From: Nonomuraea sp. PA05
GTDB lineage: Bacteria; Actinomycetota; Actinomycetes; Streptosporangiales; Streptosporangiaceae
Direction of reading: 5' to 3'
Assembly: GCF_008086045.1 (NCBI RefSeq)
Contig: NZ_VSEY01000018.1
Coordinates: forward strand, 177,640-241,639
DNA length: 64,000 bases
The position numbers were made by a program, and so were the translations under genes. Shown in pieces: positions 23,512 to 32,640 of the stretch (positions are counted from its first letter, which is position 1; the number at the start of each line of letters is the position of its first letter). Under the pieces are notes generated by a model that was given only the letters and a program-made list of their open reading frames with translations, ran no database searches and was not told where the DNA came from.

Positions 23512-25962
23512 TCACGCGCAGGTGTAGCCCGACGGCAGGGAGGTGTCGCCGTTCGGGCGGGTGCCCTGGAAGCCGAAGGCCGTGCTCGCTCCCGGCCCGA
23601 GCAGCGCGTTGTGCCCGGCGTGGCGGACCGTGACGGTCTGGCCGGACGTCGTGAACGTCCCGTTCCAGCCACCGCTGATCGTGTGCCCCGCAGGCAGGGT
23701 GAAGGTGACGGTCCAGCCGTTCCTGGCCGTCGTGCCGGTGTTGGTGACCGTCACCTGGATGACGTACCCGGTGGCCCACTGGCTCTGTGTGGACGGCGTC
23801 GCCGTGCACCCGCCGCCCGTGCCGCCGCCGGTGGTGGTCAGGGTGACGGTGCCCGAACGGGGTGAGCGGTTGCCGGCCGCGTCCCTGGCGTAGACGGCGA
23901 AGGTGTAGGAAGTGTTCGCGGTCAGGCCGGTGAGGGAGGCCGAGGCGGTGGTGGAGGTGGTCGCCGCCGTCTCGGCCGAGCCCTGTAAGCGGACCACGTC
24001 GTAGCCGGTGACGCCCACGTCGTCAGTGGCGGCCGTCCAGGTCAGGGTGGCCGAGCCGGAGGTGACGGCGGAGGCGACGGGCGTGCCTGGCGCGGTGGGC
24101 GGGGTGGTGTCGTCCTCGCCGGAGGGCTCGTACGTCAGGCCGAACCCCTGCGCGAACAGCGGCGTCTTGCCGTCACCCGCGTTGATCGGCTGCTGGGACG
24201 CGCTGCTCATCCAGGTCATGGGCAGCTTGCCGGTCGGCTGGGTGGCGCCGAAGAGCACGTCGGCGACGCCCTGCCCCTCGGTGCCCGGCAGCCAGGAAGC
24301 CACGAGCGCGTTCCAGCCGGAGAGCTGGGAGGCGACGTCCACGGGACGGCCGGAGACGAGCACCACGACGACCGGGACGCCGGAGGCGCGCAGGGTGGCG
24401 ATGGTGTTCAGGTCGGCGGTGTCCAGGCCGAGGCTGCCGGGGCGGTCTCCCGTGGTCTCGGCGTACGGGGTCTCGCCGACGACGGCGACGGCGGCCCGGT
24501 AGGTGCCGTCGATGCCGCTGCCGTCGCGGCTGTAGGTGACGGTGGTGCCGGAGCCGACCGTGTTCCTGATGCCTTGCAGGATCGTGGTGCCGGTGGTGAT
24601 GTTGCCGGACGAGCCCTGCCAGGAGATCGTCCAGCCGCCGCTCTGGTTGCCGATGTCGTCCGCGCTCTTGCCCGCCACGAAGAGCTTGCCGCCGGTCCTG
24701 GCGAGGGGCAGCACGTTGCCCGCGTTCTTCAGCACGACCTGCGACTTGGCGACCGCCTCGCGGGCCAGCGCCCGGTGCGCCGCGCTGCCCACGCTGGAGG
24801 TGTACGACCGGTCCGTGAGCGGCTTCTCGAACAGCCCGAGCTCGAACTTCTTGGTCAGTACGCGCCGGACCGCGTCGTCCACGCGCGCCGTGGTGACCCG
24901 CCCGGCCTGCACCTCGGCGCGCAGCAGGTCGATGAAGCGGCGCCATTCGACGGGCACCATGACCATGTCGATCCCGGCGTTGACGGCGGTGCGCACGTCC
25001 TGGGCCGAGGTGCCGGGTGAGCCGTCGATCTGGTCGATGCCGTTCCAGTCGGAGACGACGAACCCGTCGAAGCCCAGCTCGCCCTTGAGCACCGTGGTGA
25101 TCAGGTACTGGTGCCCGTGCAGCTTGGTGCCGTTCCAGCTGCTGAAGGAGATCATCACCGAGCCGACGCCGCGCTCCACGGCCGCCTCGAACGGCGGGAG
25201 GTGGACGGCTCGCAGCTCGGTCTCGGAGAGCTGGGTGTTGCCCTGGTCGGTGCCGCCCGTGGTGCCGCCGTCGCCGACGTAGTGTTTGGCGGTGGCCAGC
25301 ACGGAGGCGGGGCCGTTGAGCGCGCTGCCCTGAAGGCCGGTGATGATCGAGGCCATCGAGGCGGGCAGCTCGGGGGTCTCGCCGAACGACTCGTACGTGC
25401 GCCCCCACCGGTCGTTGCGGGCCACGCACAGGCAGGGCGCGAAGTTCCAGTCGATGCCGGTGCCGGACACCTCCTCGGCCACGGCCCGGCCGATCCGCTG
25501 GACGAGGGCGGGGTCGCGGGTGGCGCCGAGACCGATGTTGTGCGGGAAGATCGTGGCGCCGTGCACGTTGTTGTGGCCGTGCACGGCGTCCACGCCGTAG
25601 ATCATGGGGATGCCGAGGGGTGTGGCGAGGGCGGCGTTCTGGTACCTGTCGTACATGTCGGCCCAGGCCGTCGCCGTGTTGGGGGACGGCGCGGAGCCGC
25701 CGCCGGACAGCACCGAGCCCAGCCGGTACGTGCCGACGTCGGCCTCGCTGACCGATCCGCGTTCGGCCTGGGTCATCTGGCCGAGCTTCTCGTCCAGCGA
25801 CATCCGGGACATCAGGTCGGTGACCCGGGTGGCGACGGGGAGGGTCGGATCCTGGTAGGGAAAGGCGGCGGCGGCCACGGCGGGGGGCGCCGTCACCAGG
25901 CTCGCGGCGACGAGCGTCAGCGCGGCGGCCCTGCTCGTCCATCTTCTGCTCGGGTTGCTCAT
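23512..25962 (-). CDS. secreted GH3 beta-glucosidase with FN3 and CBM2 modules
   Basis: An 816-residue exported enzyme. Signal peptide about 1-33. The GH3 barrel has G-V-D-A-V-H-G-H-N-N (123-132), K226-H227-Y-V-G-D and the nucleophile D305 in F-V-V-S-D-W. The alpha/beta sandwich follows to about residue 600. After T-P-P-T-A-P-G-T-P a fibronectin type III domain (about 615-700) leads by a Gly/Thr linker to a C-terminal family 2 cellulose-binding module of about 100 residues with one Cys near each end. It acts on cellodextrins or other beta-glucans outside the cell, anchored to cellulose. A perfect CebR-type operator lies 36 bp upstream of its ATG. Confidence 0.93.
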   Translation of the reverse strand: MSNPSRRWTSRAAALTLVAASLVTAPPAVAAAAFPYQDPTLPVATRVTDLMSRMSLDEKLGQMTQAERGSVSEADVGTYRLGSVLSGGGSAPSPNTATAWADMYDRYQNAALATPLGIPMIYGVDAVHGHNNVHGATIFPHNIGLGATRDPALVQRIGRAVAEEVSGTGIDWNFAPCLCVARNDRWGRTYESFGETPELPASMASIITGLQGSALNGPASVLATAKHYVGDGGTTGGTDQGNTQLSETELRAVHLPPFEAAVERGVGSVMISFSSWNGTKLHGHQYLITTVLKGELGFDGFVVSDWNGIDQIDGSPGTSAQDVRTAVNAGIDMVMVPVEWRRFIDLLRAEVQAGRVTTARVDDAVRRVLTKKFELGLFEKPLTDRSYTSSVGSAAHRALAREAVAKSQVVLKNAGNVLPLARTGGKLFVAGKSADDIGNQSGGWTISWQGSSGNITTGTTILQGIRNTVGSGTTVTYSRDGSGIDGTYRAAVAVVGETPYAETTGDRPGSLGLDTADLNTIATLRASGVPVVVVLVSGRPVDVASQLSGWNALVASWLPGTEGQGVADVLFGATQPTGKLPMTWMSSASQQPINAGDGKTPLFAQGFGLTYEPSGEDDTTPPTAPGTPVASAVTSGSATLTWTAATDDVGVTGYDVVRLQGSAETAATTSTTASASLTGLTANTSYTFAVYARDAAGNRSPRSGTVTLTTTGGGTGGGCTATPSTQSQWATGYVIQVTVTNTGTTARNGWTVTFTLPAGHTISGGWNGTFTTSGQTVTVRHAGHNALLGPGASTAFGFQGTRPNGDTSLPSGYTCA

Positions 25963-25995
25963 GGCACGCTGCTCCGCGCTCGGCTCGAAGGGTGT

Positions 25996-26013
25996 TTTGG
26001 GAGCGCTCCCAAA
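25996..26013. promoter_or_regulatory. perfect CebR-type operator upstream of GH3
   Basis: TTTGGGAGCGCTCCCAAA is an 18-bp perfect palindrome. Its 14-bp core TGGGAGCGCTCCCA (25998-26011) is identical to the operator bound by CebR, the LacI-family cellobiose/cellotriose-responsive repressor of streptomycetes. It lies 34 bp before the GH3 ATG, so the gene is probably derepressed by cellodextrins. The repressor gene itself is not in this window. Confidence 0.85.
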
Positions 26014-26161
26014 CGCACTCTAGGTCACAACTGCCGAGTTTCCCGGGACGCCAGGCCCCGGCACCCCCGCGATCCCCGGGCACCAGCGAAAACGGGGCGC
26101 GATCCGGTGAAAGTTTCATCGCCGCTTTACCGCCCCTGAGGGGCTGCCGATAATAAAAGCA

Positions 26162-26175
26162 GGAAAGCGCTTTCC
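26162..26175. promoter_or_regulatory. LacI-type palindrome upstream of the pectate lyase
   Basis: GGAAAGCGCTTTCC is a perfect 14-bp palindrome 18 bp before the pectate lyase ATG. It shares the AGCGCT centre of the CebR box but has different arms, so a different LacI-family repressor is likely. A second shorter palindrome, TGAAA-G-TTTCA, lies at about 26108-26118 in the same 231-bp divergent region. Confidence 0.6.
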
Positions 26176-26193
26176 CCACCATCGGAGAGCCTC

Positions 26194-27171
26194 ATGCCTC
26201 TGACCGCGTCCCGCTGGGCGGCCGTCCTCGCGGCAGCCCTCCTCCTCCAACCGGCCGGCACCCAGGCCCGCGCGGCCGCCGACGCGCCCACCGGCTTCGC
26301 CGCCGTCAACGCGCTCGGCCAGAACGGCACCACAGGCGGCGCCGGCGGCAGAACCGTCACCGCCACCGACGCCGACCAGTTCCTCGAGTACATCGACAGC
26401 CTCGAACCCCTGGTCATCCGGGTCTCGGGCACCATCCAGATCATCAGCAAGCAGGGCGTGCGCCCGAACAAGACCATCGTGGGCGTCGGCACCACCGGCC
26501 ACATCACCGGCGGCGGCCTCGACTTCTACCGCTCGTACAACGTGATCGTGCGCAACCTCCGCTTCACGAACGCGGAGGACGACGCCGTCAACATCGGCCA
26601 GAACTCCCATCACATCTGGGTCGACCACAACACCTTCTCCGGCGCGGTGGACGGCTCGGTGGACGTCGTACGGGGCGCCGACTACGTCACCATCTCGTGG
26701 AACCACTTCGACCACTCCGACAAGTCGATGCTGATCAGCCACTCCGACGGCGCGGGCGGCACCGACATCGGCCACCTCAAGGTGACGATCCACCACAATT
26801 TCTTCGACAACAGCAGGCAGCGGCACCCGCGCATCCGCTTCGGCGAGCCGGTGCACATCTACAACAACTACTTCCTCGGCAACGAGCTGTACGGGGTGGC
26901 CTCCACCGAGAACGCCGGAGCCGTGGTCGAGGGCAACTACTTCGAGAACGTGCCGCACCCGCTCTACTCCGCCGGCGGGTACGCCGACAGCGGCCCGGGC
27001 CGGGCCGTGCAGCGCGACAACGTCTTCGTCGGCTCGGGGACCCCCGAGGTGGCGGGCACCGTGGTCGAGCCGCGCACGTACTACGCCTACACCGTCGATC
27101 CACCGCAGAACGTCCCGGCGGCGGTCCGCGCGGGCGCGGGCTTCGGGAAGATCACCCCTATGGGGGCATGA
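26194..27171 (+). CDS. secreted pectate lyase, family PL1
   Basis: A 325-residue exported parallel beta-helix enzyme, signal peptide about 1-28. PL1 hallmarks are present: I-W-V-D-H-N-T-F (about 142-149), the calcium-site region D-G-S-V-D-V-V-R, W-N-H-F-D-H-S-D-K (about 169-177) and R-H-P-R-I-R-F-G (about 210-217), which holds the catalytic Arg. It cleaves polygalacturonate by calcium-dependent beta-elimination. GGAGAG precedes the ATG. It is divergent from GH3 and upstream of a PL8 lyase. Confidence 0.93.
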   Translation: MPLTASRWAAVLAAALLLQPAGTQARAAADAPTGFAAVNALGQNGTTGGAGGRTVTATDADQFLEYIDSLEPLVIRVSGTIQIISKQGVRPNKTIVGVGTTGHITGGGLDFYRSYNVIVRNLRFTNAEDDAVNIGQNSHHIWVDHNTFSGAVDGSVDVVRGADYVTISWNHFDHSDKSMLISHSDGAGGTDIGHLKVTIHHNFFDNSRQRHPRIRFGEPVHIYNNYFLGNELYGVASTENAGAVVEGNYFENVPHPLYSAGGYADSGPGRAVQRDNVFVGSGTPEVAGTVVEPRTYYAYTVDPPQNVPAAVRAGAGFGKITPMGA

Positions 27172-27280
27172 AACTGTCAGCACTTGATCAACGCCACTGA
27201 TGTCGGCCCGGTCACCGACATGAGCGCCTATATCGTCCCCGATGTCCGCAGCAGCAGCACGACCGGCCTCGGGGGATCTC

Positions 27281-29923
27281 ATGTCGGGTGGATGGACGCG
27301 GCGTGCTCTCCTGCGCGCCGCCGGTGGAGCGGCGCTCAGCACCGGGCTCGTCACCGGGATGGGGCCCGGGACGCCTACTGGCTGGGCCGAGGTGGCGCCA
27401 CGGCACGCGGACCTGCGGGCCCGGTGGCGGGCGCTGCTGCTCGGGGAGGGCTTCGACCGCTCGGCGGAGCCGTACCGGAGCAGGCTGGCCGAGCTGGGAC
27501 GGGCGGCGGCCAGGCACCGCGAGTCGATGAGGCCGCAGCCGGGAGCGCTGTGGCGCGGGCTCCGCTACGCGGACGCGCGCGCGGCGGCCATGCGCGGCCT
27601 CGCCTCAGCGGGCCCGTCGGCGATCAGTCTCATGTACGCGAGCCCGTCCGAGATCAGCATCACCCAGCACAGCCGCACCTGGTCAGGCAGAGGGCAGCGC
27701 GGCACCGCACCCGCCGGCCCCGCCGCGCTGTCGGCGAACCTGCACGAGAGCTTCACCCGCCTCAGGACGATGGCCGAGGCGTACGCCCAGCCCGGCACCG
27801 GCGTGACCGGCGACACCGCGCTGGGCCGCGCCGTGCTGGCGGGCCTGGACCACCTGCTGACCGACGTCTACCACCCCGGCACCACCCCGTACGGGAACTG
27901 GTGGCACTGGCAGATCGGCGGTCCGCAGGCGCTGCTGGACACGGCGCTGCTGATGTCGGACAGGCTGACCGGCGGCAGGGCGGCGGCGTGCTGCGCGGCG
28001 GTGGACGCGTTCGTCCCGGAGACGGCGGTGACGCGCTACACGGGCAGCAGCACCGCCGCCAACCGCGTGGACCTGTGCCAGGTGCTGGCGCTGCGCGGCC
28101 TGCTCGGCGGCGACGCGCCGCGCATCCAGCTCGCCAGGAACGCGCTGACCCCGGTCTTCGCCCCGGTCACCGAGGGCGACGGCTTCTACGCCGACGGCTC
28201 CTTCATCCAGCACAACTGCGTCCCCTACGTCGGGGGTTACGGCGCGGCGCTGTTCGGCGGGGTCGCGATGCTGGGCGCGCTGCTGCGCGGCTCGCCGTGG
28301 GACCTGGACGGGCCCGAGCTGCGGGCGTTCCTCGGCACGGTGGACGAGGCGGTGGCGCCGTTCGTCTACAACGGGCTGCTCATGGACAACGTGGCCGGGC
28401 GCTCCATCAGCAGGGGCGCGCAGGACGACCACCAGCGCGGGCAGGGCATGCTCGCCTCGATCGCGCTGCTGGCGGAGGTGGCCGGCGGCGAGCGCGGGGA
28501 GCGCTGGCAGGCCATGGTCAAGGGCTGGCTGGAGCGCGGCAGGCCGGTGACGGGCAGCCGCTCGCTGGGCGTCGCCCGTACGGCCCGGCTGCTGGCCGTG
28601 TCCGGCTCGACGGCGCGGGCGGCGGCCGAGCCTGTGGGACACCGGCTGTTCCCCAGCATGGATCGGGCGGTACACCGGCGGCCGGGCTGGGCGGCCTCGG
28701 TGAGCATGGCGTCGCGGCGGGTGGCGCACTACGAGTACGGCAACGGCGAGAACGCGCGGGGCTGGCACACGGGCGCCGGATGGCTGTCGTGGTGGGGCGA
28801 CGGGTTCGGCGAGGAGCAGTACACGGACGCGTACTGGGCGACGGCGGACCCGTACCGGCTGCCGGGGACCACCGTGTCCGCCAAGCGGCTGGCGGACGGC
28901 GAGGGCGGCGCGTGGGCGCTGCCCCGTCCGGACGTGAGCTGGGTGGGCGGCGCGACCGACGGCGAGTTCGCCGCGGTGGGGCAGGACCTGCGCGGGCTCG
29001 GCGGCACGATGGCCGCCAGGAAGGCGTGGTTCTTCCTGGACGACTGCGTGGTGTGCCTCGGGGCGGGCATCACGAGCGCGGACGGGGTGCCGGTGGAGAC
29101 GGTGGTGGACAACCGCAACCTGGGGGCGCGCGGTGAGGCCGCCGTGCGGGTGAACGGCGACCGGTGGAACGGCCGGTTCGGCGGACGGCAGGCGGACGGC
29201 GGCGGCAAGGCGACCCGCGACAGTGCACGCCGCGACGGCGCGCGGGACGACGGGCGGGACGACGCGCGGGACAGCGGGCGAGAGGGCCGGTCGGGCGGCA
29301 CGCGGGAGCGGCGAGACGGCGTCTCCTGGGTGCACGTGGCGGGCCACGCCGGTTACGTCTTCCCCTCCCCCGCCGTCCTGAATCTCCTGCTGGACGAGCG
29401 GACCGGCGCGTGGCGGGACGTCAACGCGGGCGGCTCCCCCGACCCGATCACCCGCCGCTACCTGACCATGTGGCTGGACCACGGCGCCGACCCGATCAGC
29501 GCGTCCTACGCGTACGTGCTCATGCCGGGCGCCACCGAGGCGGCGACCCGCGCCAGGGCGGCGGCCGCGGGGCGGGTGCAGATCGTGTCCAACACCCCGT
29601 ACGCGCAGGTGATCAGGGTTCCTGAGCTGGGGCTGACGGCGGCGAACCTGTGGGCGCCCGCCCGCGTGGGCACGCTGTCGGCGAGCGCTCCGGCGAGCGT
29701 GCTCATCCGCGAGCGCGCCGACGGCACCGCGCACGTCTGCGTCTCCGACCCGCCGCGCGAGGCCGCCGCGCTGGCGCTCACCTGGGACCGCCCGGTACGC
29801 GAGGTGCTCTCGGCGTCCCCGTCCGTCACCGCCGCCGGTACGGGCGGCTCGCTGCGCCTGTCCTTCGGCGACCTGCGCGGCGCGGCCGGAGCCACCCAGC
29901 GCGTCACCGTCGCCCTCGCCTAA
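27281..29923 (+). CDS. Tat-exported polysaccharide lyase, family PL8
   Basis: An 880-residue enzyme starting at ATG 27281 (GGGGGA upstream) with the twin-arginine signal W-T-R-R-A-L-L-R-A-A. An (alpha/alpha) toroid then a beta-sandwich follow, as in hyaluronate, chondroitin and xanthan lyases. The active-site segment reads D-G-S-F-I-Q-H-N (His about 311) and V-G-G-Y-G (Tyr about 320), with R-S-I-S-R and Asn further on. A highly charged Arg/Asp-rich stretch (29201-29325, about residues 640-682) interrupts the sandwich and looks like an expanded surface loop. Substrate (uronic-acid polysaccharide) is not determined. Confidence 0.9.
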   Translation: MSGGWTRRALLRAAGGAALSTGLVTGMGPGTPTGWAEVAPRHADLRARWRALLLGEGFDRSAEPYRSRLAELGRAAARHRESMRPQPGALWRGLRYADARAAAMRGLASAGPSAISLMYASPSEISITQHSRTWSGRGQRGTAPAGPAALSANLHESFTRLRTMAEAYAQPGTGVTGDTALGRAVLAGLDHLLTDVYHPGTTPYGNWWHWQIGGPQALLDTALLMSDRLTGGRAAACCAAVDAFVPETAVTRYTGSSTAANRVDLCQVLALRGLLGGDAPRIQLARNALTPVFAPVTEGDGFYADGSFIQHNCVPYVGGYGAALFGGVAMLGALLRGSPWDLDGPELRAFLGTVDEAVAPFVYNGLLMDNVAGRSISRGAQDDHQRGQGMLASIALLAEVAGGERGERWQAMVKGWLERGRPVTGSRSLGVARTARLLAVSGSTARAAAEPVGHRLFPSMDRAVHRRPGWAASVSMASRRVAHYEYGNGENARGWHTGAGWLSWWGDGFGEEQYTDAYWATADPYRLPGTTVSAKRLADGEGGAWALPRPDVSWVGGATDGEFAAVGQDLRGLGGTMAARKAWFFLDDCVVCLGAGITSADGVPVETVVDNRNLGARGEAAVRVNGDRWNGRFGGRQADGGGKATRDSARRDGARDDGRDDARDSGREGRSGGTRERRDGVSWVHVAGHAGYVFPSPAVLNLLLDERTGAWRDVNAGGSPDPITRRYLTMWLDHGADPISASYAYVLMPGATEAATRARAAAAGRVQIVSNTPYAQVIRVPELGLTAANLWAPARVGTLSASAPASVLIRERADGTAHVCVSDPPREAAALALTWDRPVREVLSASPSVTAAGTGGSLRLSFGDLRGAAGATQRVTVALA

Positions 29924-29942
29924 TGCGTCGCACGACCAGAAC

Positions 29943-30545
29943 TCAGCCGGGGGGCGGTGTGACGAGCGCCGACAGCAGCCGGTCGGCCTCCGCGGCGATG
30001 TCCCGCAGCGCGGTCTCCGGCCGCTCGGCCCTGGCCAGCAACATGCCCCCCTCGCACAACGCACCGAAGACGAGCCGCGCGCGGGCGTCCAGATCACCTT
30101 CCGGCGCCCGCCCGGCGGCCACCGCCATGAGCAGCCCGTCGCGCAGGATCCGCAGCATGTGATCGTGCTCGATCTCGCGCACGGTCTCCCACCCGAGCAC
30201 CGCCGGCGCGTCGAGCAGCACGATCTGCCGGAACCCCGGATCGAGACAGTGCTCAAGGAAGGTGCGGCAGCCGCGCCGCAGCGCCGCCCACACGTCGCTC
30301 TCCTCGGCGGCGATGCCGAGCAGCTTGGCGTCCACCGCCTCCAGCTCGGCCACGAACGCCGCCCGGAACAGATCGGCCTTGCCGCCGAAGTGGTGGTAGG
30401 CGGCGCCCTTGGTCACCCCGGCCGTGGCGGCGACGGCGTCGATCGAGGTCAGCGCGTATCCGGTGGCTCCGAAGCGTTCCCGCGCGGCGCGCACGAGCCG
30501 CCCCGTGGTCTCGTCGGAGCGCTCTGCCTGGGTACGGCGAATCAT
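29943..30545 (-). CDS. TetR-family repressor
   Basis: A 200-residue TetR protein. The N-terminal HTH (about 30-55) reads T-S-I-D-A-V-A-A-T-A-G-V-T-K-G-A-A-Y-H-H-F-G-G-K, which fits the family exactly. The C-terminal ligand domain is helical. It is divergent from the two NAD(P)-binding genes. A strong inverted repeat plus two direct repeats lie between the start codons, so autoregulation and control of the neighbour operon are expected. Confidence 0.92.
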   Translation of the reverse strand: MIRRTQAERSDETTGRLVRAARERFGATGYALTSIDAVAATAGVTKGAAYHHFGGKADLFRAAFVAELEAVDAKLLGIAAEESDVWAALRRGCRTFLEHCLDPGFRQIVLLDAPAVLGWETVREIEHDHMLRILRDGLLMAVAAGRAPEGDLDARARLVFGALCEGGMLLARAERPETALRDIAAEADRLLSALVTPPPG

Positions 30546-30565
30546 CGTGCTCCCATTGACTTACA

Positions 30566-30609
30566 TACTCGCGGTACGTAACTTCGAACATAGTTACGTA
30601 CTCGCAGTA
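30566..30609. promoter_or_regulatory. TetR operator region with two TACTCGCRGTA boxes and a 9-bp inverted repeat
   Basis: TACTCGCGGTA (30566-30576) and TACTCGCAGTA (30599-30609) are direct copies 33 bp apart, about three helical turns. Between and overlapping them, GTACGTAAC (30574-30582) and GTTACGTAC (30593-30601) form a perfect 9-bp inverted repeat with a 10-bp spacer. The block covers most of the 82-bp divergent gap. Confidence 0.7.
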
Positions 30610-30627
30610 TCCCCGTGAGGAACCGTG

Positions 30628-31722
30628 ATGTCACCACCGCACATCGCCGTCTACGGCGCGACCGGGCACACCGGCCGCCTGGTGGCGGCCGACCTGCACG
30701 CCCGCGGCCTGGAGATCACCCTGGCCGGTCGCGACGGCAACGCGCTCAAGACCCTGTCCGAGGAACTGGGCGGAGCTCTCGTGTTCGAGGCCGCCCTCGA
30801 CGAACCCGCCGCGCTGCGCGATCTCGCGGGCTCGGCCGACGTGCTGATCCACTGCGCGGGCCCGTTCACCGACACCGGCAGGGCGCTGGCCACGGCCGCC
30901 GCCGAGGCCGGCTGCCACTACGTGGACCACGCCCTGGAGCAGCACCACACGAAGTGGATGTTCGACGCGATGCAAGGGCCCGCACGCGAGGCGGGCATCA
31001 CCATGGTCACGGCCATGAGCTTCTACGGCGGGCTGGGCGATCTGCTGGCGGGCGCCGTGGCCGCGGGCGTGACCGGCGTCGACCGGGTGATCACCGCGTA
31101 CTCGGTGACCGGCTGGCGGCTGACCACGGGGGCCAGGAAGACGGCCGAGCTGCTCTTCGCCGACACCCGGCGGATCACCTACACCGACGGCGCCGAGCAC
31201 GTCGGCTACGTCGAGCCGCGTAACGCGGTCTTCCCGTTCCCGCCGCCGCTGGGACCGCGCACGATGATCGCGCCGGTGCCGTTCCCCGAGGTCGTCACGG
31301 TGCCCAGGCACGTGGCGGCGCGGCAGGTGGAGGCGCAGCTCACGGCGCACACGTTCGAGGAGGAGCAGGCGTTCACCAGCGAGCACGTGGACGCGGCCAC
31401 CAGGGCGGGCTCGCACTTCACGGTCGCCGTCCAGGTGATCACGCAGGACGGCAACCGGGCCGGTCAGGCGCGCGGCCACGACCTGTGGCGCATGAGCGCG
31501 CTGGCCTCGGTCGAAGCCGCCGTCCGACTGGCAGGCGGCCAGGGCGACGGCGGCCAGGGCCCGGAGCCGGGTCCCGGCGGTCAGGGCCCGGGACCGGGTG
31601 CCGGCGGTCAGGGGCCGGGGCCGGGCGTGTTCAGCCCGGCCGAGGCGTTCCCCGCCGGGCCGTTCCTGCGCGACCTGGAGCGGCTCGGCCTGTTCACACT
31701 CACCCTTCAGGAGGAGAGATGA
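30628..31722 (+). CDS. saccharopine-dehydrogenase-like NAD(P)-binding protein with Gly/Pro repeat
   Basis: A 364-residue protein with a Rossmann motif V-Y-G-A-T-G-H-T-G-R (about 8-17) and the C-A-G-P-F motif typical of saccharopine-dehydrogenase-like and trans-enoyl-reductase-like enzymes. ATG 30628 has GAGGA at 7 nt. Near the C-terminus three 10-residue units G-G-Q-G-P-x-P-G-x-G (31545-31630) form an in-frame 30-bp minisatellite ahead of the final helix. It is coupled to the next gene (ATGA) and divergent from TetR; TetR-regulated detoxification or redox use is likely, substrate unknown. Confidence 0.75.
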   Translation: MSPPHIAVYGATGHTGRLVAADLHARGLEITLAGRDGNALKTLSEELGGALVFEAALDEPAALRDLAGSADVLIHCAGPFTDTGRALATAAAEAGCHYVDHALEQHHTKWMFDAMQGPAREAGITMVTAMSFYGGLGDLLAGAVAAGVTGVDRVITAYSVTGWRLTTGARKTAELLFADTRRITYTDGAEHVGYVEPRNAVFPFPPPLGPRTMIAPVPFPEVVTVPRHVAARQVEAQLTAHTFEEEQAFTSEHVDAATRAGSHFTVAVQVITQDGNRAGQARGHDLWRMSALASVEAAVRLAGGQGDGGQGPEPGPGGQGPGPGAGGQGPGPGVFSPAEAFPAGPFLRDLERLGLFTLTLQEER

Positions 31723-32561
31723 TCCTGGTCACCGGCGCGGCCGGCGGGCAGCAGGGCGCGACCGGCAGAAAGGTCGCGGAGCTGCTGCTGGAGCGCGGCG
31801 AGGAGGTGCGGGCGTTCGTCCGCGCCGACGACGAGCGCGCCGCCGAGCTGCGCAAGCTGGGCGCGGAGGTGGTGGTGGGCGACCTGCGCGAGATCACCAC
31901 GGTCCGGCCCGCGATGCGCGGGGTCACGCGGGCGTACTTCACGTATCCGGTCACGGCGGGCCTGCTGGACGCGACCGCCGCGTTCGCCGCCGCGGCCCGG
32001 GAGGAGGGGGTGTCTCGCGTCGTCGAGGTGTCGCAGCTCGACGCCCAGCCGGAGGCGGGCACGCCGCGGATGCGCAGGCACTGGCTGTCGGAGCAGGTCT
32101 TCGACTGGGCCGGGGTGGGCGCGGTGCACCTGCGGGCGGGGGTGTTCTTCGAGAACCTCGCCGTGGTGGTGGCCGCGGCGGGCCGGCTGGCGCTGCCGCT
32201 GGGCCCGCCCTCCACGAAGATCCCGCTGGTCGCGGGCGCCGACGTGGCCAGGGTGGGTGCGGGGCTGCTGCTGGACCCGGATCCGGTCGATCCGGTGTGC
32301 CTGCTGACGGGAGAGATGTCCACCGCCGGCGCGGCGGCCGAGGCGCTCGGGGTCGAGTACGCGGACCTGCCGCCCGAGGAGTGGGAGGCGGGGGCGATGG
32401 AGGTGTACCGGGACGCGTACGCGGTCGAGCATCTCACGCACCTGTGGGCGCTGTTCCGCGCCATCGGGGACGGTGACCACCCGCTCTACCGCGTCACCGG
32501 GACCATCGAGCGGCACGGCGGGCAGCCTCCCCTGACGCTGCGGGAGTTCGCCACGGGTTGA
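31719..32561 (+). CDS. NmrA-like NAD(P)H-binding protein
   Basis: A 280-residue atypical short-chain-dehydrogenase relative. It opens M-I-L-V-T-G-A-A-G-G-Q-Q-G-A-T-G-R, a slightly extended glycine motif, continues with the R-A-F-V-R strand and lacks the Y-x3-K catalytic pair. NmrA/HSCARG-like proteins are redox sensors or quinone reductases. The ATG overlaps the preceding TGA with GGAGGAG in front. It belongs to the TetR-linked two-gene operon. Confidence 0.8.
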   Translation: MILVTGAAGGQQGATGRKVAELLLERGEEVRAFVRADDERAAELRKLGAEVVVGDLREITTVRPAMRGVTRAYFTYPVTAGLLDATAAFAAAAREEGVSRVVEVSQLDAQPEAGTPRMRRHWLSEQVFDWAGVGAVHLRAGVFFENLAVVVAAAGRLALPLGPPSTKIPLVAGADVARVGAGLLLDPDPVDPVCLLTGEMSTAGAAAEALGVEYADLPPEEWEAGAMEVYRDAYAVEHLTHLWALFRAIGDGDHPLYRVTGTIERHGGQPPLTLREFATG

Positions 32562-32640
32562 GTCGCCTGTCAACCCCTTTCCTGACAAGATCGCGCCATG
32601 TATGTTCGGGCGGAAGGAAAGTTTCACCCATGGAGGAAGA

